A program made the position numbers and the translations under genes. The notes beneath the pieces are model-generated. The model worked only from the letters and a program-made list of their open reading frames with translations. It did no database searches and had not been told where the DNA came from. DNA of 64,000 bases, from contig NZ_VRMJ01000025.1 in NCBI RefSeq assembly GCF_009832745.1, positions 245,897 to 309,896 on the forward strand, in the 5' to 3' direction. The stretch is from Polaribacter septentrionalilitoris (GTDB lineage: Bacteria > Bacteroidota > Bacteroidia > Flavobacteriales > Flavobacteriaceae). This document shows, one piece after another, positions 45,226 to 54,722 of the stretch; within the stretch, counting starts at the first letter, position 1, and each line of letters begins with the position of its first letter.

Positions 45226-45258
45226 AAACCAGATAAATATAATTTTGTCTGGTTTTTT
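45226..45258 (+). terminator. Terminator of aqpZ
   Basis: AAACCAGA (45226-45233) pairs with TCTGGTTT (45248-45255), followed by T; a longer loop of 14 bases. It works in the plus direction only. Confidence 0.65.
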
Positions 45259-46267
45259 AGTGAATTACATTCACTTCAATTTCTAAAGTGATTCCAAATT
45301 TATCTAAAATTGTAGCTTGTATTTTTTGAGCCAGTTGATAAATCTCTTCTCCAGAAGCATTTCCATAATTTACCAAAACCAAAGCTTGTTTTGTGTGTAC
45401 ACCATAATCTCTAAAACGTTTTCCTTTAAAACCAGCTTGTTCTATTAACCAACCTGCAGGAATTTTTGTTTCAGAATCAGAAACAGTATAACTTGGAATT
45501 TTTGGATATTCTTTTTGAATGTCTAAAAATTGATTTTTAGTAATCACAGGGTTTTTAAAGAAACTCCCACTATTTCCTATTTCTTTTGGATCTGGTAGTT
45601 TTGATTTTCTAATTGCAATAACAGCATCAGAAATATCTTTTAAAGTAGGTTTTTCAATTCCTTTAGATGCTAATTCAGTTTCAATAGCGCCGTAAGAAGT
45701 ATTTAAATTATGATTCGTCTTTGTCAATTGAAAACTCACAGAAGTTAAGATGTATTTACCTTTGGCATCATTTTTAAAAATCGAGTTTCTATACCCAAAT
45801 TTACACTCTTCATTAGAAAATTGCACTAATTTTCCTGATGCTATTTCTATGGCTTCAACTTTGGTAATTGTATCTTTTACTTCAACTCCATAAGCTCCAA
45901 TATTTTGAATAGGACAAGTTCCAACATTACCTGGAATTAAAGATAAGTTTTCTATTCCTCCATAATTTTGTGAAACACACCACAGCGCAAACTCATGCCA
46001 GTTTTCGCCAGAATTAACAGTTAAATGAACGTTATTGTCATCTTCTCTATCAATAACAATACCTTTAATGTTAATGTGTACCACTAATTTATTTATGTCT
46101 TTAGTAAGTAACATATTGCTTCCACCAGAAATTAAAAAAATATCTTTTTCAATTTTTAAAAGCTGTTGCAATTGATAAACAGAATCTATAGAGATAAAAC
46201 GTTTTGCAGTAACATCAATACCAAAAGTATTGTAGTATTTAAGTGATATGTTTTCTTGAATGTTCAA
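45257..46267 (-). CDS. murB: UDP-N-acetylenolpyruvoylglucosamine reductase MurB
   Basis: Reduces UDP-GlcNAc-enolpyruvate to UDP-MurNAc in peptidoglycan synthesis, with FAD and NADPH. The 336-residue type I MurB has SLKYYNTFGIDVTA near the start, FAD-binding FLISGGSNMLLT, IPGNVGTCPIQNIGAYGVEV, YRNSIFK and the catalytic-serine segment GSFFKNPV. The start is TTG, directly after the aminotransferase stop (TAATTG); no ATG precedes the conserved N-terminus. Probably co-transcribed with the aminotransferase. Confidence 0.96.
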   Translation of the reverse strand: MNIQENISLKYYNTFGIDVTAKRFISIDSVYQLQQLLKIEKDIFLISGGSNMLLTKDINKLVVHINIKGIVIDREDDNNVHLTVNSGENWHEFALWCVSQNYGGIENLSLIPGNVGTCPIQNIGAYGVEVKDTITKVEAIEIASGKLVQFSNEECKFGYRNSIFKNDAKGKYILTSVSFQLTKTNHNLNTSYGAIETELASKGIEKPTLKDISDAVIAIRKSKLPDPKEIGNSGSFFKNPVITKNQFLDIQKEYPKIPSYTVSDSETKIPAGWLIEQAGFKGKRFRDYGVHTKQALVLVNYGNASGEEIYQLAQKIQATILDKFGITLEIEVNVIH

Positions 46268-47458
46268 TTAGCTATTGTATTGCTTTAGTGCTACTGCTAA
46301 AATTTCTACAGAACGAATTAAATCTTGTTTCTTTAAAACATAAGCAATTCTTACTTGATTTTTTCCTTCTCCTTCAGTAGAATAAAATCCACTTGCAGGC
46401 GCGACCATCACAGTTTCATTATTATGATTAAATTTTTCTAAAATCCATTGTGCAAAATCATCAGAATCAGCAACTGGTAATTCAACCACACAATAAAACG
46501 CACCCTTTGGATTAGCCACTTTTACACCATCAATTTTTTGTAGTTCAGAAATTAACGTGTTTCTGCGCTCAACATATTCTGTTTTAACATCATCAAAATA
46601 ACTTTGTGGAGTTTCTAAAGCAGCTTCACTGGCTAATAAAGCATACGTTGGTGGACTTAGTCTTGCTTGTGCAAACTTTATAGCAGTATTTACAAATTCT
46701 TTGTTTTTAGAGACGATACATCCAATTCTAGCACCACACATGCTGTAACGTTTAGAAACAGAGTCTATTACAATAGCATTTTCTTCTAAACCACTTAAAG
46801 ATAAAATAGAGGTATGTTGTAATCCATCATAAGTAAATTCACGATAAACTTCATCTGCAATTAAAAACAAGTCGTGTTTTAAAACAATTTGTTTTAGTTT
46901 TTCAATTTCTTCTTTAGAGTATAAATATCCTGTTGGATTTCCAGGATTACAAATTAATATTGCCTTGGTTTTTTTAGTAATGAGTTTCTCAAAATCTTCA
47001 ATTTTAGGAAGTGCAAAATTATCCTCAATTTTAGAGATTACAGGCACAACTTTTACTCCAGAAGCAGTAGAGAAACCATTATAGTTTGCATAAAAAGGTT
47101 CAGGAATTATAATTTCATCACCAGGATCTGTAATACTACCAATAGTAAATAATAAAGCTTCAGAACCACCAGTAGTTACAATAAGATTGTTTTCTGTGAC
47201 GTTGATATTGTTTTTTTTGTAATAATTAGCTAATTTAATTCTGTACTCTTCAGATCCTTCAGAACGTGCATAAGACAATGTTTCAATAGTATTGTTTTTT
47301 ACAGCATCTAAAGCAACTTGAGGAGTCTTAATATCAGGCTGACCAATATTTAAATGAAAAACTTTAGTTCCTCTTTTTTTAGCATCTTCTGCATAAGGTA
47401 CCAGTTTTCTTATTGGAGATGATGGCATTTGAGTTCCTTTTTTAGAAATTGAAGGCAT
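46268..47458 (-). CDS. Class I/II PLP-dependent aminotransferase (aspartate-aminotransferase-like)
   Basis: A 396-residue fold-type I aminotransferase. Markers: FHLNIGQPDIKTP, TTGGSEALLFTIGSITDPGD, PGNPTGYLY (PLP-binding Asn), ADEVYREFTYD (Asp), and the PLP-lysine in VIDSVSKRYSMCGARIG; the substrate-carboxylate arginine is in NQVRIAYVL near the C-terminus. Specificity is not settled between Asp, Ala and aromatic amino acids. Its stop abuts the murB start. Confidence 0.92.
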   Translation of the reverse strand: MPSISKKGTQMPSSPIRKLVPYAEDAKKRGTKVFHLNIGQPDIKTPQVALDAVKNNTIETLSYARSEGSEEYRIKLANYYKKNNINVTENNLIVTTGGSEALLFTIGSITDPGDEIIIPEPFYANYNGFSTASGVKVVPVISKIEDNFALPKIEDFEKLITKKTKAILICNPGNPTGYLYSKEEIEKLKQIVLKHDLFLIADEVYREFTYDGLQHTSILSLSGLEENAIVIDSVSKRYSMCGARIGCIVSKNKEFVNTAIKFAQARLSPPTYALLASEAALETPQSYFDDVKTEYVERRNTLISELQKIDGVKVANPKGAFYCVVELPVADSDDFAQWILEKFNHNNETVMVAPASGFYSTEGEGKNQVRIAYVLKKQDLIRSVEILAVALKQYNS

Positions 47459-47606
47459 AATAATTTTTTAAGATTTATCTTTCACAAATTTCCGAAATAT
47501 ATTTTATTTAGCACATTATATTGTAGAAAGTTTAAAGGTTAAAAAAATCATAAAAAAAATGCTATAAGAAGCTTAATTTGTATCTTACATAGTAAAATTA
47601 AATCAC

Positions 47607-48950
47607 TTGAAATTTAAATTAGTTTTATCTTTTTTATTTGTAATTATACTTTTTGATAATACCTATTCTCAAACAGGGTTTTATTTTAAAAACAAAAATT
47701 CTGAAAAAGTATCACTTAGCTTTAAAAAAATTAATAATCTAATTGTTATACCGGTAACTATAAATGGAAAAGAATTATCTTTTATTTTAGATACAGGTGT
47801 AAATAAAACAATTCTTTTTAATTTATCTTCAAAAGACAGTATTAGTTTAATGAATACTGAAAAGGTTACTTTAAGAGGGTTAGGAGGTGGTAAAGCTGTA
47901 AGTGCTATTATATCTAGAAATAATAGAGTAAACATAAAACAATTAATAAGTATAGATGAGAGTATTTATGTAGTTTTAAAAGATTTTCATGATTTGTCAG
48001 GGAAAATGGGAACGACAATTCATGGTATTATTGGGTATAGCGTTTTTAAAAATTTTGTTGTAAAAATAAATTATAGAACAAATAGAATTATATTTTACAA
48101 ACCAGATAATTTTAAATATAGAAAATGTAAGAAATGTTTTACTACTGAATTGAAATACTATAAACGCAAACCTTACTTAAAAGCAAAAGTTCAATTAGAC
48201 ACAGTAGGAGATTCTCTGCAAGAGGTTAAGCTATTAATAGATACAGGAGGAAGTGATGCATTATGGCTTTTTGAGTATTCTGATAAAAATATTAAAACTC
48301 CAATAAAACATTTTAGAGATATTTTAGGAGAAGGCTTAAGTGGAACGATTTATGGGAATAGAAGTAGAATACCTAAATTTGTGTTAGGAGATTTTAAAAT
48401 ACCAAACCCCACAGTATCTTTTTTAGATACCATTTCTACAAAGGCTTCTAGAAATTTTAAGTACAGAAATGGAAGTATAGGAGCAGGAATGTTAAGTAGG
48501 TTTACTGTTTGGGTAGATTATCCACATAGACAAATAACTTTTAAGAAAAATAGTTCTTTTCGAAAAAAATTCTACTATAACATGAGCGGTCTTGATGTAG
48601 TTTACGCAGGAAGAGAACTTGTAAAAGAAGAAAAAACCAACCGTAATTTTAATTCAGCTTATAATGAAGAGACTAATATTAAAAATACAATATCATTTGT
48701 AACAAGATATCAATTTAGATTTAAGCCTACCTATAAAATTAAAAGTGTTGTAAAAAATTCACCTGCTGATAAAGCAGGACTTAAACCTGGGGACAAAATA
48801 ATAAGTTTAAATAGAAAAGCAGCACACACTTACACACTTTCTAATATAATTGCAAAATTCCAAGAAAGAGATAACAAAAAAATAAGATTGGTTATAGACA
48901 GAAATGGAGAAAAAATGAAATTTGAATTTAGGCTTAAAAAATCAGTTTAA
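47607..48950 (+). CDS. Exported aspartyl protease with two DTG motifs and a C-terminal PDZ domain
   Basis: A 447-residue protein. Signal peptide about 1-21 (FDNTYSQ), a retropepsin-like domain with FILDTGVNKTIL (Asp62), a second with LLIDTGGSDALWL (Asp212), and a PDZ domain at about 370-447 (IKSVVKNSPADKAGLKPGDKIISLN). Two Asp-Thr-Gly motifs in one chain would form one pseudo-dimeric active site, like pepsin but with short lobes. The start is TTG (47607-47609), which is followed at once by a perfect signal peptide; no ATG fits. Substrate unknown. Confidence 0.88.
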   Translation: MKFKLVLSFLFVIILFDNTYSQTGFYFKNKNSEKVSLSFKKINNLIVIPVTINGKELSFILDTGVNKTILFNLSSKDSISLMNTEKVTLRGLGGGKAVSAIISRNNRVNIKQLISIDESIYVVLKDFHDLSGKMGTTIHGIIGYSVFKNFVVKINYRTNRIIFYKPDNFKYRKCKKCFTTELKYYKRKPYLKAKVQLDTVGDSLQEVKLLIDTGGSDALWLFEYSDKNIKTPIKHFRDILGEGLSGTIYGNRSRIPKFVLGDFKIPNPTVSFLDTISTKASRNFKYRNGSIGAGMLSRFTVWVDYPHRQITFKKNSSFRKKFYYNMSGLDVVYAGRELVKEEKTNRNFNSAYNEETNIKNTISFVTRYQFRFKPTYKIKSVVKNSPADKAGLKPGDKIISLNRKAAHTYTLSNIIAKFQERDNKKIRLVIDRNGEKMKFEFRLKKSV

Positions 48951-48952
48951 AA

Positions 48953-49357
48953 TTAACTGTCAGATACTAGACTTTTTTGTTTCACTAAAGAAACTCCTTT
49001 GTTAACATACCCTTTAATTTTAATTACTTTTCTAGGGCTTTTGGCATTTGAAAAAATAGTAATCGATTTAGAAAATCCACCTAATCTTTTGGTGTCATAA
49101 GAAACTTTAATTTCACCTTTTTCACCTGGCATAATAGGTTTTTCTGGTTTTTTAGGAACTGTACAACCACAAGAAGATTGAATGTTTTTAATGATTAAGG
49201 GTTTGTCTCCAATATTTGTAAAAACAAAAATTCGCTCTCCATTATCACCTTTTGCTATTTTACCATAATCAATAATTTCTTTTTCAAACTTAAATTCTTG
49301 AGCATTAACAGAAAAAGAAACAAATAAGAATACTAATAAAGTACCGAAAGCTTTCAT
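48953..49357 (-). CDS. DUF1573-family exported protein
   Basis: A 134-residue protein with a signal peptide (1-19, ending VNA) and one DUF1573 immunoglobulin-like domain: DYGKIAKGDNGERIFVFTNIGDKPLIIKNIQSSCGCTVPKKPEKPIMPGEKGEIKVSYDTKRLGGFSKSITIFSN. The SSCGCT motif is diagnostic. Family members are abundant in Bacteroidetes, function unknown. Convergent with the aspartyl protease gene. Confidence 0.9.
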   Translation of the reverse strand: MKAFGTLLVFLFVSFSVNAQEFKFEKEIIDYGKIAKGDNGERIFVFTNIGDKPLIIKNIQSSCGCTVPKKPEKPIMPGEKGEIKVSYDTKRLGGFSKSITIFSNAKSPRKVIKIKGYVNKGVSLVKQKSLVSDS

Positions 49358-49442
49358 ATGTAGATATTTATATTGTAAAATTATAACTAATATTTTATTT
49401 TAAAAAATCAATCACTAATTTTCTCTACAAAAAAGAGAATTG

Positions 49443-49450
49443 TATTTTTG
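49443..49450 (+). promoter_or_regulatory. Putative -7 promoter element of valS
   Basis: TATTTTTG (TAnnTTTG), 30 bases before the valS ATG. It overlaps a TTG (49448-49450) that would extend the frame; this supports the downstream start. Confidence 0.5.
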
Positions 49451-49480
49451 CCAACTATATTTCAAAAACTATTCCAAAGT

Positions 49481-52117
49481 ATGGCAATTCCATCTAAATA
49501 TGATGCAAGTAAGGTAGAAGACAAGTGGTATGACTACTGGATGAAAAACAACTATTTTCATTCCACTCCAGATGAAAGAGAGCCTTATACCATTGTAATT
49601 CCTCCACCAAATGTAACAGGAGTTTTACACATGGGACATATGTTAAATAATACCATTCAAGATGTGTTAATTAGACGTGCACGTTTGTTAGGTAAAAATG
49701 CATGTTGGGTTCCAGGTACAGATCACGCATCAATTGCTACAGAAGCAAAAGTGGTTGCCAAATTAAAAGAACAAGGAATTTCTAAAAGCGATTTAACTCG
49801 TGAAGAGTTTCTAAAACATGCTTTTGATTGGAAAGATGAATATGGAGGTATAATTCTCGAGCAATTAAGGAAGTTAGGTGCTTCTTGCGATTGGGAAAGA
49901 ACAGCTTTTACCATGGATCCAGAAATGTCTGAATCTGTAATTAAAGTATTTGTTGATTTGTACAATAAAGGGTTAATTTACAGAGGATATAGAATGGTAA
50001 ATTGGGATCCTGAAGCTAAAACTACATTATCTGATGAAGAGGTAATTCACGAAGAAAGACAAGGAAACTTGTACTATTTAGAATATAAAATTGAAGACTC
50101 TACAGATACGTTAACAATAGCAACTACAAGACCAGAAACTATTTTTGGAGATACTGCAATTTGTATCAATCCAAATGATGAACGTTTTACGCATTTAAAA
50201 GGGAAAAAAGCAATTGTACCTCTGTGCAACAGAGTTATTCCTATTATTGAGGACGAATATGTAGATTTAGAATTTGGTACAGGTTGTTTAAAGGTAACAC
50301 CTGCTCATGATGAAAATGATAAGAATCTAGGGGATAAGCATAATCTTGAAGTAATTGATATTTTTAATGAAGATGCTTCTCTAAACTCTTTTGGATTGCA
50401 TTATCAAGGAAAAGATCGTTTTGTTGTTCGTAAAGAAGTAGCTAAAGAACTTGAAGAAAAAGGAATTTTAGTAAAAACGGAAGTTCATACAAATAAAGTT
50501 GGTACATCAGAAAGAACTAAAGCAGTTATTGAACCAAGATTATCAGATCAATGGTTTTTAAAAATGACAGATTTAGCAAAACCAGCTATTGATGCTGTTT
50601 TAGGCAATGATAATGAGATCAATTTAGTACCTAAAAAGTTTGAAAACACCTACAGACATTGGATGGAAAATGTACGCGATTGGAACATATCTCGTCAATT
50701 ATGGTGGGGACAACAAATTCCTGCTTATTTCTATGGTGATGGCAAAGAAGATTTTGTAGTTGAAGAGAATATTGAGAAAGCACTTGAACTTGCTAAACTA
50801 AAAACCAACAACCAAAAACTATCAACCAAAGACTTACGTCAAGATGAAGACGCACTAGACACTTGGTTTTCTTCTTGGTTATGGCCAATGTCAGTTTTTG
50901 ACGGAATTAGAAATCCAGAAAACGAAGAGATTAAATATTATTATCCAACAAACGATTTAGTTACAGGACCAGATATTTTATTTTTCTGGGTAGCAAGAAT
51001 GATTGTTGCTGGTTATGAATACAAAGACCAAAAACCTTTTGAAAATGTATATTTAACAGGTTTAGTTAGAGATAAACAAAGACGTAAAATGTCTAAGTCT
51101 TTAGGGAATTCTCCAGATGCATTAAAATTGATAGAAGAATTTGGTGCAGATGGAGTAAGAGTTGGATTATTATTAAGTGCTCCAGCAGGAAATGATATTT
51201 TATTTGATGAAGATTTATGTCAGCAAGGAAAAGGTTTTGCTAATAAAATTTGGAATGCATTCAGATTAATTAAAGGTTGGGAAATAGATGAAAATTTAGC
51301 ACAGCCAGAAACCGCAAAAATTGGTTTGGCTTGGTATGAAGCAAAATTTCAAAAAGCACTAGCAGAGATAGAAGATCATTTTTCTAAATATCGTTTATCT
51401 GATGCATTAATGACAATCTATAAATTAATTATGGATGATTTTTCTTCATGGTTATTAGAAATTGTAAAACCTGCTTATCAACAACCTATAGATAAAAAAA
51501 CATTTGATGCCATTATAGAGGTTTTAGAAAATAACCTAAAAGTTTTACATCCTTTTATGCCATTCTTAACCGAAGAAATTTGGCAGCATATTACAGAGAG
51601 AACATCTGATGAAGCCTTAATTATTGCAAAGTATCCTGAAAAGAAAGCATTTGATGCTGCAATAATTTCTAATTTTGATTTTGCTACTGGAGTTGTATCA
51701 GGAATTAGAACCATCAGAAAAGAAAAAAATATTTCTTTTAAAGATGCAGTTGAATTGTTTGTGGTTGATAATGATAGGGCTACAAAAGAATTTGATGAAG
51801 TTATTCAAAAGCTAACAAATACGGCAACAATAAATTATGTTAGTGATAAAGTCGATGGTGCATCATTTAGAGTGAAATCTAATGAATATTTTGTGCCAAT
51901 TTCTGCTGCTAATATTGATGTTGAGGCAGAACTAAAAAAACTAAATGCTGAATTAAAAAGAGCAGAAGGTTTCTTATTCGGAATTCAAAAGAAATTATCT
52001 AATGAGCGTTTTGTGTCTAATGCACCAGAGAAAGTTATCGAATTAGAACGAAAAAAAGAAGCAGATACGCTTGCAAAAATTGAAACGATAAAATCTAGTC
52101 TAAATAGTTTACAATAA
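49481..52117 (+). CDS. valS: Valyl-tRNA synthetase ValS
   Basis: Charges tRNA-Val. The 878-residue class I synthetase starts [20 protein letters not shown]. It has the HIGH-type motif [14 protein letters not shown], editing domain with [32 protein letters not shown] and the KMSKS loop [13 protein letters not shown], then the anticodon-binding domain and a C-terminal coiled coil (about 810-878: [15 protein letters not shown]...KIETIKSSL). The CP segment contains [15 protein letters not shown], whose DNA matches an intergenic palindrome elsewhere in this window. Confidence 0.97.
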   Translation: MAIPSKYDASKVEDKWYDYWMKNNYFHSTPDEREPYTIVIPPPNVTGVLHMGHMLNNTIQDVLIRRARLLGKNACWVPGTDHASIATEAKVVAKLKEQGISKSDLTREEFLKHAFDWKDEYGGIILEQLRKLGASCDWERTAFTMDPEMSESVIKVFVDLYNKGLIYRGYRMVNWDPEAKTTLSDEEVIHEERQGNLYYLEYKIEDSTDTLTIATTRPETIFGDTAICINPNDERFTHLKGKKAIVPLCNRVIPIIEDEYVDLEFGTGCLKVTPAHDENDKNLGDKHNLEVIDIFNEDASLNSFGLHYQGKDRFVVRKEVAKELEEKGILVKTEVHTNKVGTSERTKAVIEPRLSDQWFLKMTDLAKPAIDAVLGNDNEINLVPKKFENTYRHWMENVRDWNISRQLWWGQQIPAYFYGDGKEDFVVEENIEKALELAKLKTNNQKLSTKDLRQDEDALDTWFSSWLWPMSVFDGIRNPENEEIKYYYPTNDLVTGPDILFFWVARMIVAGYEYKDQKPFENVYLTGLVRDKQRRKMSKSLGNSPDALKLIEEFGADGVRVGLLLSAPAGNDILFDEDLCQQGKGFANKIWNAFRLIKGWEIDENLAQPETAKIGLAWYEAKFQKALAEIEDHFSKYRLSDALMTIYKLIMDDFSSWLLEIVKPAYQQPIDKKTFDAIIEVLENNLKVLHPFMPFLTEEIWQHITERTSDEALIIAKYPEKKAFDAAIISNFDFATGVVSGIRTIRKEKNISFKDAVELFVVDNDRATKEFDEVIQKLTNTATINYVSDKVDGASFRVKSNEYFVPISAANIDVEAELKKLNAELKRAEGFLFGIQKKLSNERFVSNAPEKVIELERKKEADTLAKIETIKSSLNSLQ

Positions 52118-52144
52118 AAAAAAGCTCCATATGGAGCTTTTTTT
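52117..52144. terminator. Bidirectional terminator between valS and a convergent gene
   Basis: Perfect palindrome of A-run, AGCTCCATATGGAGCT and T-run; it overlaps both stop codons. Confidence 0.93.
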
Positions 52145-52592
52145 ATGCTGTAGCTAAAACTTTATTGTGATTTTTAAAAAACTGCATAATCACAAACGAT
52201 CCAATTACAGATGAAGCCATTCCTTCTATTAATAATGTAAAAAATAGTTCTGCTAAAGTTAAATCACCACCAATCAAGAATGAACTATTCATTGTAGATA
52301 AAAACTCAGGGTTAATTAATTCAATATATCCAATTACACCAATTATAGATAATAATACAGCCACTGCAGAGGTTTGTATTCCTAAACCTAAGTTAGTTGT
52401 GTATTTTGTCTCTTTATTAGTATATATATTGGTCATTATAGCTTTACGGATACCAAATACTACAAAAAATAAATTCATAAACCTTAAATATGGATTGTTT
52501 TCTTGTCCAAAAAATTTACAGAGAAAAAAATAGCCACCAATTAAAAGGGTTATAATTACTGCATTTTTTAGAATAATTTTAGTTTGATTCAT
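52143..52592 (-). CDS. DUF4199-like membrane protein
   Basis: A 149-residue protein with four membrane helices (about 7-24, 28-45, 60-80 and 110-138). The GGDLTLAELFFTLLIEGMASSVIGSFVIMQFFK ending and the SIIGVIGYIELINPEFL segment resemble DUF4199-type Bacteroidetes membrane proteins; function unknown. I start at the ATG at 52590-52592. A TTG 11 codons upstream lies within a TATATTTG promoter element and is rejected. Confidence 0.75.
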   Translation of the reverse strand: MNQTKIILKNAVIITLLIGGYFFLCKFFGQENNPYLRFMNLFFVVFGIRKAIMTNIYTNKETKYTTNLGLGIQTSAVAVLLSIIGVIGYIELINPEFLSTMNSSFLIGGDLTLAELFFTLLIEGMASSVIGSFVIMQFFKNHNKVLATA

Positions 52593-52622
52593 TTTGTTTG
52601 ATTTATTTTTATAAATGTTAAA

Positions 52623-52630
52623 CAAATATA
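52623..52630 (-). promoter_or_regulatory. Putative -7 promoter element of the DUF4199-like gene
   Basis: TATATTTG on the minus strand (TAnnTTTG), 31 bases before the chosen ATG. Confidence 0.5.
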
Positions 52631-52803
52631 AGTATTTATAATGTGTAATTATCTTAAAGAAATATTAAAGATACTGATAGTAAGTGATTTACTTTGTATT
52701 TATTTGTTTCCTGTATAAATGCTTAAACAAAAAAATAATATAATCAATGTAATAGAGTTTTAGAATTAATGTTATATTTATCACTTAATTAACCAAAAAA
52801 TAT

Positions 52804-53670
52804 ATGAAAAAGGCAATTTTACCATTATCTATACTTATTATTTTAACAAGTTCTTGTGTTTCTAACAAAAAGTATGCAGCATTAGAGTCCGAATACAAAA
52901 CAACTAAAAGTAACTTAAACAATTTAAAACTCAAGTTTTCGAAGATTGAGAATAGAGTGAAGTTGTATAATGAAAAAATAAACTCTTTAAAAGATGATAA
53001 TGTCTCTCTACAAAAAGAAAAAAATGCAATAGATTTTAAGATGATTGATGGTGTACCTCAAGTTTCTCCAAAAGTGAGAAAAATGATGGATGCAACAATC
53101 AAAAAAATTGATCCAAAAAAATTAGCCAAAGCAAGCACATTCAAGGATACTTTAAATTTAGTAGTTTCTTATAATATATTTAAAAAAACCTTAGTTTCTA
53201 AAGAGCTTCAAAGATCAAGTGATATTAATATCGATATAGGGCAGACTGTTGTGATGATATCTGTGTCTGATAAATTATTATTTAATAAAGGTAGTTACAG
53301 GGTAAGAAAAGAAGCATTAAAGTTGATAACTAAATTGGCCGATATTATTGAATCTGAACCAAGTATGGATGTTATGATTGAGGGTCATACTGATTCTCAA
53401 ACCATTAATAATAAAAGCGTACAAGACAATTGGGATTTAAGTGTAAAAAGAGCAACTTCTATTGTGAGATTATTACAAAATAAATTTGGTATTGAAGGTC
53501 ATCGTTTAATTGCTTCAGGTAGAGGAGATACAATGCCTTTGTTTCCGAATACAAATAATGAAAATAGAGCAAAAAACAGAAGAACTAGAATTATAATTCT
53601 TCCAAATCTAGACAAATTCTTTGCGTTATTGGCTGAAGAAGGAGTAATAGAAACAGAAACAAAAGATTAA
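52804..53670 (+). CDS. OmpA-family lipoprotein with coiled coil
   Basis: A 288-residue lipoprotein (lipobox cysteine C18, TSSC) with a coiled-coil stretch (about 22-80, YAALESEYKTTKSNLNNLKLKFSKIENRVKLYNEKINSL) and a C-terminal OmpA domain (about 155-280) that binds diaminopimelate in peptidoglycan: LLFNKGSYRVRKEAL, MIEGHTDSQTINN and NRRTRIIILP. Likely tethers the outer membrane to the cell wall. Strong terminator downstream. Confidence 0.93.
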   Translation: MKKAILPLSILIILTSSCVSNKKYAALESEYKTTKSNLNNLKLKFSKIENRVKLYNEKINSLKDDNVSLQKEKNAIDFKMIDGVPQVSPKVRKMMDATIKKIDPKKLAKASTFKDTLNLVVSYNIFKKTLVSKELQRSSDINIDIGQTVVMISVSDKLLFNKGSYRVRKEALKLITKLADIIESEPSMDVMIEGHTDSQTINNKSVQDNWDLSVKRATSIVRLLQNKFGIEGHRLIASGRGDTMPLFPNTNNENRAKNRRTRIIILPNLDKFFALLAEEGVIETETKD

Positions 53671-53686
53671 AGAATATTTAAATATT

Positions 53687-53721
53687 AAGCCCTTTTATAA
53701 TTTATAAAAAGGGCTTTTTTT
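53687..53721 (+). terminator. Terminator of the OmpA lipoprotein gene
   Basis: AAGCCCTTTT (53687-53696) pairs with AAAAGGGCTT (53707-53716), followed by T. It starts 17 bases after the stop. Confidence 0.88.
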
Positions 53722-54718
53722 ATTTTAGAATTTTATCAATTTTATCCAACTCAATAGTAGAAAAAGTTGTGTTTTCGGTAGCTTTTAAGCTGTCTAAAAT
53801 TTGCTCAGTTTTACTAGCACCAATTAGAACGGAAGTAATTCTATCATCTTTTAAAATCCAAGAAATTGCCATTTGTGCTAAATTTTGATTTCTATTTGCA
53901 GCAATTTCGTTTAAAGCTTTAATTTTTGGTAAATGTTCTAAAACTTGGCTTGTATTTAAAAAAGGACTGTCTTTTACTGCTCTAGAGTCTTTTGGCAATC
54001 CATTTATGTATTTATTAGTCAGCATACCTTGTGCCAAAGGAGAAAAACAAATTGCTCCAACTCCAGAATTGTCTAATAAATCCAATAATCCATCTTCAAT
54101 CCACCTATCAAATAGATTGTATCTGGGTTGATGAATGATACAAGGAGTTCCTAAATCTTTTAAGATTTTAAATGCTTCTGCAGCTCTTTCTGGTTGATAA
54201 TTAGAAATCCCAACATATAAAGCTTTTCCTTGTCTTACAATCAAATCTAAAGCTCCCATTGTTTCTTCTAAAGGCGTATCATAATCGGGTCTATGGTGAT
54301 AAAAAATATCTACATAATCCAATCCCATTCTTTGTAAACTTTGGTCTAAACTTGCTACTAAAAACTTCTTTGAGCCTAAATCACCATAAGGTCCTGGCCA
54401 CATACCATAACCTGCTTTCGATGAAATAATCAATTCATCTCTGTAAGGTTTAAAATCCTTTTTTAATATTTTACCAAAGTTTTTTTCAGCAGAACCAGGA
54501 GGTGGTCCATAATTATTGGCCAAATCAAAATGAGTAATTCCATTATCAAAAGCACATTTTAAAAGGTTTCTAGCATTTTTAAAATCATCATTTGCCCCAA
54601 AATTGTGCCATAAGCCTAAAGAAAGTTCAGGTAACAATAAACCACTATTGCCTGTTCTTCTATATTTTATTTTTTCATAGCGATTTTCATCAGCTACATA
54701 TTTGTTTTTTTTGCTCAT
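53720..54718 (-). CDS. Aldo/keto reductase (YghZ/Gpr type)
   Basis: A 332-residue (beta/alpha)8 NADPH oxidoreductase. Catalytic set: Asp65 and Tyr70 (HFDLANNYG), Lys101 (ISSKAGYG) and His141/142 (IFYHHRPD). The YEKIKYRRTGNSGLLLPELSLGLW start and GPPPGSAEKNFG are typical of the AKR14 branch (E. coli YghZ), which detoxifies methylglyoxal and other aldehydes. It follows the FAD/Fe-S oxidoreductase by 4 bases, so the two may act in the same aldehyde or hydroxy-acid metabolism; that link is inferred. Confidence 0.93.
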   Translation of the reverse strand: MSKKNKYVADENRYEKIKYRRTGNSGLLLPELSLGLWHNFGANDDFKNARNLLKCAFDNGITHFDLANNYGPPPGSAEKNFGKILKKDFKPYRDELIISSKAGYGMWPGPYGDLGSKKFLVASLDQSLQRMGLDYVDIFYHHRPDYDTPLEETMGALDLIVRQGKALYVGISNYQPERAAEAFKILKDLGTPCIIHQPRYNLFDRWIEDGLLDLLDNSGVGAICFSPLAQGMLTNKYINGLPKDSRAVKDSPFLNTSQVLEHLPKIKALNEIAANRNQNLAQMAISWILKDDRITSVLIGASKTEQILDSLKATENTTFSTIELDKIDKILK

Positions 54719-54722
54719 AATT

